Positions 39,159 through 47,239 of a stretch of 64,000 bases of DNA are shown piece by piece. Source of the DNA: Rhodospirillaceae bacterium (GTDB lineage: Bacteria; Pseudomonadota; Alphaproteobacteria; Rhodospirillales; Rhodospirillaceae); NCBI GenBank assembly GCA_947476925.1, contig CANJSF010000019.1, forward strand, positions 1-64,000, read 5' to 3'. A program made the translations under genes and the position numbers. How positions within the stretch are numbered: the first letter of the stretch is position 1; each line of letters opens with the position of its first letter. The notes under the pieces are model-generated. The model was not told the DNA's origin. It saw nothing but the letters and a program-made list of their open reading frames with translations, and did no database searches.

Positions 39159-40321
39159 GCGCGAAAAGAATTGCGCTGGGTGAACTGATTGTGCCAGCAA
39201 AAGTGCCACGTGCAGGTGACGTTGATTTTCCGATACTCTCAATGACCATGCATGGCGGTCTAGTGGACCAATCCGAGAAATTCAAAAAACGCATAGCAAG
39301 TGCTGATACTTCAAACTACAAAGTTGTAAGCGCTGGGCAATTGGTTATTGGGTTCCCTATTGATGAAGGTGTGCTGTCGTTTCAAAGCCGATATGAAAAG
39401 GCAATTGTGAGCCCGGCCTATGAAGTTTGGGACGTTCGCCCTGAGCACAATACCCATAGGCCATACTTGGAACGCTTTCTTAGAAGCCCCGATTCATTGA
39501 GTTTTTACCGCGGCAAGTTGAAGTCGACCACTGCTCGACGCAGAACTGTACCCCGCGAGACATTCTTGTCGCTCTTGATTCCCCTCCCCCCTCTCCCTGA
39601 ACAGAAGCGCATTGCGGCGATCTTGGATCACGCTGACGAATTGCGCCGCAAGCGCCAACGCGCCATCGACCGCCTCAACCAACTCGGCCAAGCCATCTTC
39701 TATGAGATGTTTGGGGATCCGGCGAGTAATCCAATGGGCTGGCCCATTGGTAAAATTAATGACCTCGCCGCGTCCACCCAATATGGGACAAGCGCAAAAG
39801 CAGGTGCAGAGGGTGCTTATGCAATTCTGCGAATGGGTAACGTAACGACATCTGGCGATATCGATCTAGCAAGTTTGAAATACATCGACTTCAACAGAGA
39901 CGAAGTTGAAAAATATACAGTGTCCGCAGGGGACATCCTTTTCAATCGCACGAATAGCCCCGATCTTGTTGGGAAGACCGCAGTGTATCACGGTGATCGA
40001 CCTTTTGGCTTTGCAGGCTACCTAATTCGCTTAAGAACCAATCATAACGCCGTTCCGGAATACCTTAGTGCGTTTCTCAACAGCCCATTCGGCAAGAAAG
40101 TACTTCGCAATATGTGCAAAGCCATCATCGGGATGGCGAACATAAATGCAAAGGAACTACGCAGTATCGCACTCCCCGTCCCACCTATCGAAAAACAGCG
40201 CGAGTTTCAAAAAAAATTGAGCAGCATCCGCGATGTTTATCCACACCTTAATGCGTCGGGCCGAGGTCTTGATGGACTCTTCTCATCGTTGCAACATCGC
40301 GCCTTTCGAGGAGAACTGTAA
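39155..40321 (+). CDS. hsdS: Type I restriction-modification specificity subunit HsdS
   Basis: A 388-residue specificity subunit with the usual two target-recognition domains. TRD1 covers about residues 1-145. The central conserved helix is LPPLPEQKRIAAILDHADEL with RQRAIDRLNQLGQAIF. TRD2 runs from about 195 to 335. A second conserved region begins LPVPPIEKQREFQKKLSSI. Each TRD reads half of a bipartite DNA site. It overlaps hsdM by four bases and is followed two bases later by hsdR. Confidence 0.95.
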   Translation: MSAKRIALGELIVPAKVPRAGDVDFPILSMTMHGGLVDQSEKFKKRIASADTSNYKVVSAGQLVIGFPIDEGVLSFQSRYEKAIVSPAYEVWDVRPEHNTHRPYLERFLRSPDSLSFYRGKLKSTTARRRTVPRETFLSLLIPLPPLPEQKRIAAILDHADELRRKRQRAIDRLNQLGQAIFYEMFGDPASNPMGWPIGKINDLAASTQYGTSAKAGAEGAYAILRMGNVTTSGDIDLASLKYIDFNRDEVEKYTVSAGDILFNRTNSPDLVGKTAVYHGDRPFGFAGYLIRLRTNHNAVPEYLSAFLNSPFGKKVLRNMCKAIIGMANINAKELRSIALPVPPIEKQREFQKKLSSIRDVYPHLNASGRGLDGLFSSLQHRAFRGEL

Positions 40322-40323
40322 TC

Positions 40324-43300
40324 GTGTCGCAGTTCGCCTTCCTCCAGTCAGAGTTTGGGCAGGTCTTTGATCTGGCACAGAAGGCCGAAACTGCTGCTTT
40401 ATCTGATCCACGCGGTTCCTGCTTCTATGCCAGGCTCGCCCTAGAGAGCGCCGTTAAGTGGATGTATGCCAATGACCGCAGTTTGCGATCACCCTACGAC
40501 ACCACACTATCTGCGCTGATCCACGAAGGCACGTTCCGTACCGTTGCTAGTAGTGCGCTGGTCACCAAAGCCCGCATCATCAAAGACCTGGGCAATACGG
40601 CGGTCCACGAGACCCGTCCAGTCCCGCCACAAAACGCCATTACCTGCGTCCGCGAACTGTTTCATTTCAGTTATTGGCTGGTGCGGACCTACGCACGAGG
40701 CCCAAAACCTGACGCCTCACTGACTTTCAAAACCGATGTCTTGCCACGCGCGGTCCAAGTCGAAGCATCAACTCTCGCCAAACTTCAGTCGCTGGCCAAT
40801 GCCCAAGAGGATGCCACCAATGCATTGGCCGCCGAACAAGCTGCACGATTACGCACCGAGGAACAGCGTGCTGCGCTAGACGATGAGATCAAACGCCTTC
40901 AGGACGAAATTGCGGCCATCAAGCAGACCAACCAGGCGGCCCCGGATGCCCACGACTATAATGAAGCCCAGACCCGCGACGCGTTTATCGACCTGTTGTT
41001 GAGTGAAGTTGGCTGGCCGCTCGATCAGCCCCGTGATCGTGAATACCCCGTCAAAGGGATGCCTAATACAGCGGGTGATGGCTTTGCCGACTATGTGCTG
41101 TGGGGTGATGACGGCAAGCCTTTAGCCGTTATTGAGGCCAAGCGCACGAAACGCGACCCCCGCGTAGGCCAGCAACAAGCAAAACTCTACGCCGACTGCC
41201 TAGAAGCTGAGTTTAGCGTTCGCCCTCTCATTTTCTATACGAATGGCTATGAACACTGGCTGTGGGATGACCAACGCTACCCACCGAGATCAGTTCATGG
41301 CTTCCTCAAAAAGGATGAACTGGCACTGTGGCGGCAGCGCAAAGACGACCGTCGCACACTGTCGGCTACTACCATCGACCCGGATATTGTTGAACGTTAC
41401 TACCAGACCCGCGCCATCAAACGAGTTGGTGAGGCGTTCGAGAAAGACCACCAACGCAAGGCTCTGCTGGTGATGGCGACCGGCTCAGGCAAAACCCGCA
41501 CGGTCATCGCACTCATTGACCAACTAATGCGCGCCAATTGGGTCAAGCGCGTATTGTTTCTGGCCGACCGCGTGGCCTTGGTGAAGCAAGCCCATAACAA
41601 CTTCAAAAAGCACCTGCCCAGCGCCCCAAGCGCCAACCTGATCGAAAAGCACGACCCTAAGAAAAACGACCACAACGGCGCGCGCGTCTGTGTCGCAACC
41701 TACCCGACGATGATGGGCCTGATCGACGAGATGCAAAATGGGCAGCGCCAATATGGCCCAGGACACTTTGACCTGATCGTTATCGACGAAGCCCACCGCT
41801 CAATTTACCGCAAGTACCGGTCCATCTTCGATTACTTTGACAGTCTGCTCGTCGGCCTGACCGCCACCCCGCGCGATGAGATCGACCATGACACATATTC
41901 CCTCTTCGAGCTGGAACGCGGCGTCCCAACGGATGTGTATGACCTGGATAATGCGGTGGCAGATAAGTTTCTTGTGCCGCCAGCACCAATCTCAGTGCCT
42001 CTCAAGTTTCAGCGGCAAGGCATCAGGTACAACGACCTTTCGCCCGAAGATCAAGAAAAGTGGGACCTGCTGGAATGGGAAGACAAACTTCCCAACCGTG
42101 ACATTGACCCCAACGAGGTCAACAAGTGGCTCTTTAATACCGATACCGTCGATAAGGTGCTCGAACACCTGATGACCAATGGCCTTAAGGTTGCGGAGGG
42201 GGATCGACTGGGCAAGACGATTGTCTTTGCCAAGAACCACGACCACGCCATGTTCATTGCACAACGCTTTGACGCCAACTACCCGCATTTGGCCGGGCAG
42301 TTTGCGCGGGTGATCGACTACAGCACCGAATACGCCCAATCCCTGATCGACGATTTCTCCATTACCGACAAAGCCCCACACATCGCAATCTCTGTCGATA
42401 TGCTCGATACTGGCATCGACGTACCCGAAGTCGTCAACTTGGTATTCTTCAAGATCGTGAGGTCCAAGACCAAGTTCTGGCAGATGATTGGGCGCGGCAC
42501 ACGCCTTTGCCCAAATCTGTTTGGTCCAGGTAACCACAAGAACCAGTTTCTGATCTTTGATTTTTGCCAGAACTTTGAGTTCTTTAATCAAAACCCAAAG
42601 TTTGTTGATCCCAAAGCGGCTTTGTCGCTTGGTCAGCGCCTGTTCACGGCTCGCGTCGAACTCGCCGCTCTATTGGGCAACGCACCGGAGACTGGCCCAG
42701 ACGAACACCTGACGGCCCTTGATAAGGATATCCGCAAACGCCTCTTTGATGAGGTGAGTGGCATGAGTCTGGACAACTTCATCGTCCGCGCCAAGCGCAA
42801 GGCGGTCGAGCATTTCCAGAAGCAAGAAGCCTGGTCCTCACTCTCCCCCGATGACCGCGAGACGCTGATTACGCAAGTGGCCGGGCTCCCGTCAGCCTTG
42901 GAAGACAACGATATTGCGGCCAAGCAGTTCGATTTCATCATCTTGAGCGGCCAACTTTCATTGCTCCGCCAAGATACGGCGATCTTACGCTGCCGAGAAA
43001 AAGTTACCGATCTTGCAGGCAAGCTTGAGGCCCTGAGCAATGTTCCTATGGTTGCCGCCGAAATGGCGCTGATCCTTGAAGTTCAAACTGAAGAATATTG
43101 GAAAGACATCGACGCCTGGACACTTGAACAACTGCGCCGACGACTGCGGTCCCTGATTAAGTTGATCGAGGCTGAAGAGCGCAAAATCGTTTACACCGAC
43201 TTTGAAGACGAAATCGGCACGGGCACCACAATCGTTCTCCCCGACATTGGCACCGGTACCGACAAGGAACGTTTTCTCAAAAAGGTTAGGCACTTTCTTG

Positions 43301-43728
43301 AGAAACATGAGAACCACATCACGATCCTCAAACTGCGTCGCAATGAACAACTCACAAAGCAAGACCTAACCGAACTTGAACGCATTATGGCTGAAGAAGC
43401 AGTTGCGACAGACCAAGACCTGGAAGGTGTGCGGTCCGAGGGCGGGCTCGGCCTATTTATCCGTTCGTTGGTGGGACTTGAACGCGATGCAGCAAAGTCC
43501 GTTTTTGCTGACTTCACGGCAAACAAGACCCTTAACAGCAATCAAATCGAGTTCATCAACCTCATTATTGAACACTTGACTGATAAAGGCGCGATGGAAC
43601 CCAGCCGTTTGTATGAAAGCCCATTCACGGATATCGACGATCAAGGAGTCAGCGGCATCTTCACTCAGGCCGACGTACAGCAACTAGTCCAGGTTCTGGC
43701 CGAAGTGAAGCAGCGCGCGGCCGCCTAA
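40324..43728 (+). CDS. hsdR: Type I restriction endonuclease subunit HsdR
   Basis: The 1134-residue motor and nuclease subunit. The first ~130 residues are a DUF4145 domain (CFYARLALESAVKWMY, GNTAVHETRPV). A coiled coil follows, then the PD-(D/E)XK nuclease (ADYVLWGDDGKPLAVIEAKR, Glu-Ala-Lys near 271). The SF2 translocase has Walker A MATGSGKT at about 384, DEAH at 488, and later SVDMLDTGIDVPEV and MIGRGTRLCP. The C-terminal part matches EcoEI-type HsdR proteins. Start GTG 40324, two bases after hsdS. All parts appear intact, so the system should restrict. Confidence 0.95.
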   Translation: MSQFAFLQSEFGQVFDLAQKAETAALSDPRGSCFYARLALESAVKWMYANDRSLRSPYDTTLSALIHEGTFRTVASSALVTKARIIKDLGNTAVHETRPVPPQNAITCVRELFHFSYWLVRTYARGPKPDASLTFKTDVLPRAVQVEASTLAKLQSLANAQEDATNALAAEQAARLRTEEQRAALDDEIKRLQDEIAAIKQTNQAAPDAHDYNEAQTRDAFIDLLLSEVGWPLDQPRDREYPVKGMPNTAGDGFADYVLWGDDGKPLAVIEAKRTKRDPRVGQQQAKLYADCLEAEFSVRPLIFYTNGYEHWLWDDQRYPPRSVHGFLKKDELALWRQRKDDRRTLSATTIDPDIVERYYQTRAIKRVGEAFEKDHQRKALLVMATGSGKTRTVIALIDQLMRANWVKRVLFLADRVALVKQAHNNFKKHLPSAPSANLIEKHDPKKNDHNGARVCVATYPTMMGLIDEMQNGQRQYGPGHFDLIVIDEAHRSIYRKYRSIFDYFDSLLVGLTATPRDEIDHDTYSLFELERGVPTDVYDLDNAVADKFLVPPAPISVPLKFQRQGIRYNDLSPEDQEKWDLLEWEDKLPNRDIDPNEVNKWLFNTDTVDKVLEHLMTNGLKVAEGDRLGKTIVFAKNHDHAMFIAQRFDANYPHLAGQFARVIDYSTEYAQSLIDDFSITDKAPHIAISVDMLDTGIDVPEVVNLVFFKIVRSKTKFWQMIGRGTRLCPNLFGPGNHKNQFLIFDFCQNFEFFNQNPKFVDPKAALSLGQRLFTARVELAALLGNAPETGPDEHLTALDKDIRKRLFDEVSGMSLDNFIVRAKRKAVEHFQKQEAWSSLSPDDRETLITQVAGLPSALEDNDIAAKQFDFIILSGQLSLLRQDTAILRCREKVTDLAGKLEALSNVPMVAAEMALILEVQTEEYWKDIDAWTLEQLRRRLRSLIKLIEAEERKIVYTDFEDEIGTGTTIVLPDIGTGTDKERFLKKVRHFLEKHENHITILKLRRNEQLTKQDLTELERIMAEEAVATDQDLEGVRSEGGLGLFIRSLVGLERDAAKSVFADFTANKTLNSNQIEFINLIIEHLTDKGAMEPSRLYESPFTDIDDQGVSGIFTQADVQQLVQVLAEVKQRAAA

Positions 43729-43946
43729 CAGGGGCTATCGCCGCTTCGCGGGCGCATCTGCCTTGCCAATGCTGCCAACCCCTTTCGCAGCGACTTAGGC
43801 AGCACAATCCCACGCATACCTTGGTTGCGGCCACAGTTCAGGCAGTAATCGCCTGTTGGTGCCCCTGAGTCACCGCCCAGCTTGCAATGCAATATGTCGG
43901 GGCTACTACAACAGGGAATATCTTCATGCGGCGTGATTTGATCCAT
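43725..43946 (-). CDS. Small cysteine-rich hypothetical protein
   Basis: A 73-residue frame with six cysteines, including IPCCSS, LHCKLGG and YCLNCGRN, that could form a zinc-binding knuckle, followed by a basic tail. Its stop overlaps the end of hsdR by four bases, convergently. I see no ribosome site and no known family. It may be real, given the CxxC spacing and the absence of a better frame here. Confidence 0.4.
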   Translation of the reverse strand: MDQITPHEDIPCCSSPDILHCKLGGDSGAPTGDYCLNCGRNQGMRGIVLPKSLRKGLAALARQMRPRSGDSPC

Positions 43947-44033
43947 TTATTATAAACGCCCTCATCTATAGTTGGTTGCCGAGGCAGCCTAAAATCACAG
44001 TCGTCCGGCACCCCTCTGGCAAATGGCAATCAC

Positions 44034-44918
44034 ATGTTTCGCATCCTTTTGTTGATCGCAATTTTGTGCGGGGCCTCCGCACTTCAAGCGAGAGACCTCA
44101 GGATCGCCGCGTGGAACATGGAACACCTCGCTGAACACAACGGCGAAGGCTGTCGGCCTCGGCAGGACCAGGATTACGAGTCAGCCCGCAAATACGTCCG
44201 TCTTCTCGACGCCGACATTATTGCGGTCCAGGAAGTCGCCAGCCCTGGTGCGGTCGCCCGTATATTTGACCCCACCAAATACAACATCGAAGTCGCAACC
44301 CAAGACCTTCGTGCCGGTTACGAGTGCGACCGAAACAACCCAAACTCAGGCAAGTCCACGCCACAACTGACAGGATTCGCCATCCGCAAGGGCATCACAT
44401 ACGAGCGTAACTCTGATTTTGAAGCTTTGGACGTGAGCAAAAACCACAGCCTCAGGACCGGCGTAGACATCACGGTGACGGGACAAAAAATCGTCCGCCT
44501 TCTATCCGTCCATCTCAAAGCCAGTTGCCCGTCTCAACCGCTGACTGGCGACAAGCGGGATTGTCAAACCTTGCTAAAACAGCAGCCAATACTTGAAGAA
44601 CAATGGATGGAGGCGCGTTACCGAGCCGGTGAAGCTTTTATCGTTCTTGGCGACTTCAATCGACATCTTTTAACTAAGGGTGATGAGTTTTGGGCACTGA
44701 CCAACGATGGAGAACCGGCGGGGCTGAAACTCAAATCATTGTCGGCCAGAAAGGAAGCACAATGCACAAAGAAATACCCCAAGCGCATCGACCATATTGT
44801 TGTCGATGATCGGGCAAATGCGATGGTGAAAGCCAACTCTTTTCAGGTACTGACGTTTGCCAACGGCGACGACCCATCAGACCACTGCCCAATCTCGACT
44901 ACGATTAAGTTCTATTAG
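44034..44918 (+). CDS. Exported endonuclease/exonuclease/phosphatase family protein
   Basis: A 294-residue EEP-fold protein with a signal peptide (FRILLLIAILCGASALQA). Catalytic motifs are complete: AAWNMEHL (Asn), IIAVQEVAS (Glu), LLSVHLKAS (His), VLGDFNRHL (Asp, Asn) and DHIVVDDR with SDHCPIS (Asp-His) at the end. It is probably a secreted or periplasmic nuclease or phosphodiesterase. Several Cys pairs outside the active site suggest disulfides, which fits export. It stands alone after the restriction operon. Confidence 0.85.
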   Translation: MFRILLLIAILCGASALQARDLRIAAWNMEHLAEHNGEGCRPRQDQDYESARKYVRLLDADIIAVQEVASPGAVARIFDPTKYNIEVATQDLRAGYECDRNNPNSGKSTPQLTGFAIRKGITYERNSDFEALDVSKNHSLRTGVDITVTGQKIVRLLSVHLKASCPSQPLTGDKRDCQTLLKQQPILEEQWMEARYRAGEAFIVLGDFNRHLLTKGDEFWALTNDGEPAGLKLKSLSARKEAQCTKKYPKRIDHIVVDDRANAMVKANSFQVLTFANGDDPSDHCPISTTIKFY

Positions 44919-45009
44919 GTTGGCCTTCTTGGATACAGTTCGAACTGAGAGATTCAACGACGTTTCCGCGATTCAAACGCCGATGCCGCAAGTAAGGGCC
45001 TAATGTGAA

Positions 45010-45528
45010 TCACTTTGGCTGGCGGCTTCTCGACCAATTTCTACGAGTGTCACGCCGGAAATCGTCCCTTGTTCCGACTGGCTCTTCAAAATAGCGAGTG
45101 GCGGATTTATTCGCATTCCGTATGGCAGCTTGAGCGCGACGCTCTATCTCGGCGAGATTGGGTCCGGTCACGTCTTTTGTCTTGGTTCTCTTTCTGGGAC
45201 GGGGCTTGTTCCTGCTTGAAGCGGACTCTTTGTAAGCCTTCCAATCATCCTGGGTCATCCCTGCAACCAAGACATCTTGCTGCTTCTTTGAAAACTTTGG
45301 AGCGCGTTTCCTCATTGGGCTTAAATCAGGAGACCCTAGACGCCGCCATTTTAAAAATGCCTTTTCATGAGGTGTAACCGGATTGGCTCTACCATCGCAA
45401 ACCGCAACGAAATGAATCTGCAGGGTCGTGCGAGGCTTTTGTTGCCCACTCGCGAGGCGCTGAAGCCCATGTAAATGAGGACCTATTAAAGCTTCCTCTT
45501 CCATAGTAAGTGACTCCGCTTCAGTCAT
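45010..45528 (-). CDS. Protein resembling DUF413/MaoP
   Basis: A 172-residue basic protein. Residues about 20-63 (HLHGLQRLASGQQKP, then HFVAVCDGRANPVTPHEKAF) closely follow the conserved segment of DUF413 proteins such as E. coli MaoP, a factor in chromosome organisation. The rest is rich in Arg and Lys (NKPRPRKRTKTKD) and looks suited to nucleic-acid contact. It overlaps the upstream gene by 8 bases. The DUF413 match is from memory of the motif; the role in this island is unknown. Confidence 0.6.
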   Translation of the reverse strand: MTEAESLTMEEEALIGPHLHGLQRLASGQQKPRTTLQIHFVAVCDGRANPVTPHEKAFLKWRRLGSPDLSPMRKRAPKFSKKQQDVLVAGMTQDDWKAYKESASSRNKPRPRKRTKTKDVTGPNLAEIERRAQAAIRNANKSATRYFEEPVGTRDDFRRDTRRNWSRSRQPK

Positions 45529-45874
45529 CTAGTATTCCGGTTTGGCCAACATAATTGGCATAGGCTTTGGCACAAAATTTCTCGCTGCCAGTCCCGATGA
45601 TACCTTGCTTTTTACATTCTGTCGGCGCTGACCACTCATCCATAACCCAGACATTTGCAACGATACGTCCATCGGCTATAGAACGTTCATTGACCTCAGG
45701 CTGGGGGTAAATGAACGCTGCGATGCAGCTGAATGCAATCTCTTCGGCACGGGCTATGCTGGGCGCTACGATGAAGTAAGTCCCCTCAGAATTTTCGGGA
45801 TAGATGAAGCGCTTCTTCTGTGCGGCAATTTCTGACTCAGATTTAGCTTTGTATCTTACCGGGTAAACGCGCAT
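45521..45874 (-). CDS. Hypothetical protein, operon partner of the MaoP-like gene
   Basis: A 117-residue soluble protein without a recognised family. It has a mixed alpha/beta pattern (YFIVAPSIARAEEIAFSCIA) and a Cys-containing C-terminal part. GGGGG lies several bases before the ATG. Its stop overlaps the next start by 8 bases, so the pair is translationally coupled. Confidence 0.62.
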   Translation of the reverse strand: MRVYPVRYKAKSESEIAAQKKRFIYPENSEGTYFIVAPSIARAEEIAFSCIAAFIYPQPEVNERSIADGRIVANVWVMDEWSAPTECKKQGIIGTGSEKFCAKAYANYVGQTGILDD

Positions 45875-46893
45875 ATCGGCCCCCTGGAAAACTAAACTGA
45901 CCTATAGGTTAGAACATCCAAGATTCGATTGGTCAGCTCTTGATGCAAAGCACATTTTGGTGTGCCAACGCATATGCTAAGGTTTAAGCCATAATCGCTA
46001 CGCACCTCAGATTCGAGCCTTCTTGCTACAGCATGCTTTCCAAACCACGAGCATGATCCTTCGAGCCAACCGCCCCGCATTAGCTGCCCCCGCGCCAGGT
46101 TGCGCCCGCGCCAGCCATCGAATGACACTTGAGAATTGTCGCCGGTTCGGCTGGTTCGGCAAAATTTGGGCTGGGTCGGCTCAGTTTGGCTCGATGGCCC
46201 CAACGGCAAACATCGGCCATCTTTTGGCGGCAATCGGGTCATCTTTGGCCAAAAACGGCCCAAACCGACCCAAACCGCCCCATAAGCCCGGCTAAGCCGC
46301 CCCCAAACCCCAATAGCGCCCTCCTGAGGGGCCAGGGGCCTGTTTTGGCTGCCCAAGTGGCTGGCCAGCCGACTTAACGCCTGTAGCTCAATTTTAGCGG
46401 GTATAATGGGGGCTAAAAGGGGGTGTAGGGGGATAACAATGGCCATTTGGACGGATACGGGGTGATTTTTGGGTTATTTTGGTCATTTTGCCGGTTTTAT
46501 CGGGTTTTCAGCGATTTTGTGGCCTATTGACCCACAACCCAGGATGGTGGTAGTTTTGGGCGGCTGACGCACATCAGCATACGCTCGCCCTCTCTATATA
46601 TGTGCCCAAGCTTTCAAATTGATCGGTCGATTGAACGCCACACTTTGCGGCTGCCAGTTTTTTGCCCGCGCCAACCGCTTCGGTAATTTTCTCCGCACCG
46701 ATCAATTGAGATCAACCGAAGACATTTGATTCTCGAGACCTCACGGCTGCTGCTCCCGCAGACCTGAGACGCTGCCCTCACGCTCGCGCTCCCGACCTCT
46801 TCGCTTCAAACGCAGAAGCGGCGGCTGTCGGCAGATCGCCAAACCCTTTTGACACTCAATCATAAATTTTCAGAAACCGCTGAAGGATGACCC
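45875..46893. other. One-kilobase gene-poor region with G-runs and inverted repeats
   Basis: No frame here reads as a plausible protein. 46140-46280 has a G/T-rich arm and a C/A-rich arm that can partly pair (for example TGGGTCGG at 46172-46179 with CCGACCCA at 46265-46272). 46390-46560 is strikingly G+T-rich, with three GGGGG runs near 46408-46435. 46617-46707 holds an 11-bp inverted repeat. A structured RNA, a transfer or replication origin, or decayed DNA are all possible. Confidence 0.5.
46617..46707. repeat. 11-bp perfect inverted repeat
   Basis: AATTGATCGGT (46617-46627) and ACCGATCAATT (46697-46707) are perfect inverted copies 69 bases apart. A further GATCAA follows directly at about 46711, echoing the GATCA array at 53.2 kb. 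It lies in the gene-poor region upstream of the DUF3768 gene. Confidence 0.7.
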
Positions 46894-47238
46894 ATGCCCG
46901 AAGAACAGACGCAATCACAACTCCACCGCGTTCGCCGTCTCAACGACGAACTGAGGCAGACCCTGACCGGCGGCCAGATCATGCTCACGGCAGGGATCAA
47001 GTCCCTCACTGACGCGGAGCAGACTGCTGTCATGCGCGCCGTGGTCCAGTTTAATGACTTCACGCCAGACAATGACCCCTACGGAGAGCACGACTTCGGC
47101 CTCGTCACGGTCGGTGCAACCAAGGTCATGTGGAAAATCGACTATTACGATCTCAATCTGCAGTACGCCTCGGCGGACCCCAGCGACCCGAAGATCACAA
47201 ACCGGGTTCTCACCGTCATGCTGGCCGAAGAATATTGA
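46894..47238 (+). CDS. DUF3768 domain-containing protein
   Basis: A 114-residue protein matching DUF3768 throughout: RRLNDELRQTLTGGQIMLTAG, part; VVQFNDFTPDNDPYGEHDFG; WKIDYYDLNLQYAS; and RVLTVMLAEEY at the end. The family is frequent on alphaproteobacterial plasmids and islands and has no known function. A purine-rich AAGGATG lies upstream. It is followed two bases later by the PcfJ-like gene, so they form an operon. Confidence 0.9.
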   Translation: MPEEQTQSQLHRVRRLNDELRQTLTGGQIMLTAGIKSLTDAEQTAVMRAVVQFNDFTPDNDPYGEHDFGLVTVGATKVMWKIDYYDLNLQYASADPSDPKITNRVLTVMLAEEY

Positions 47239-47239
47239 G

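Noticed and set aside
45892-46446. 184-residue minus-strand frame in the gene-poor region
   Set aside because: Composition is low-complexity and follows the inverted G/C arms of the DNA; no ribosome site and no protein-like pattern.
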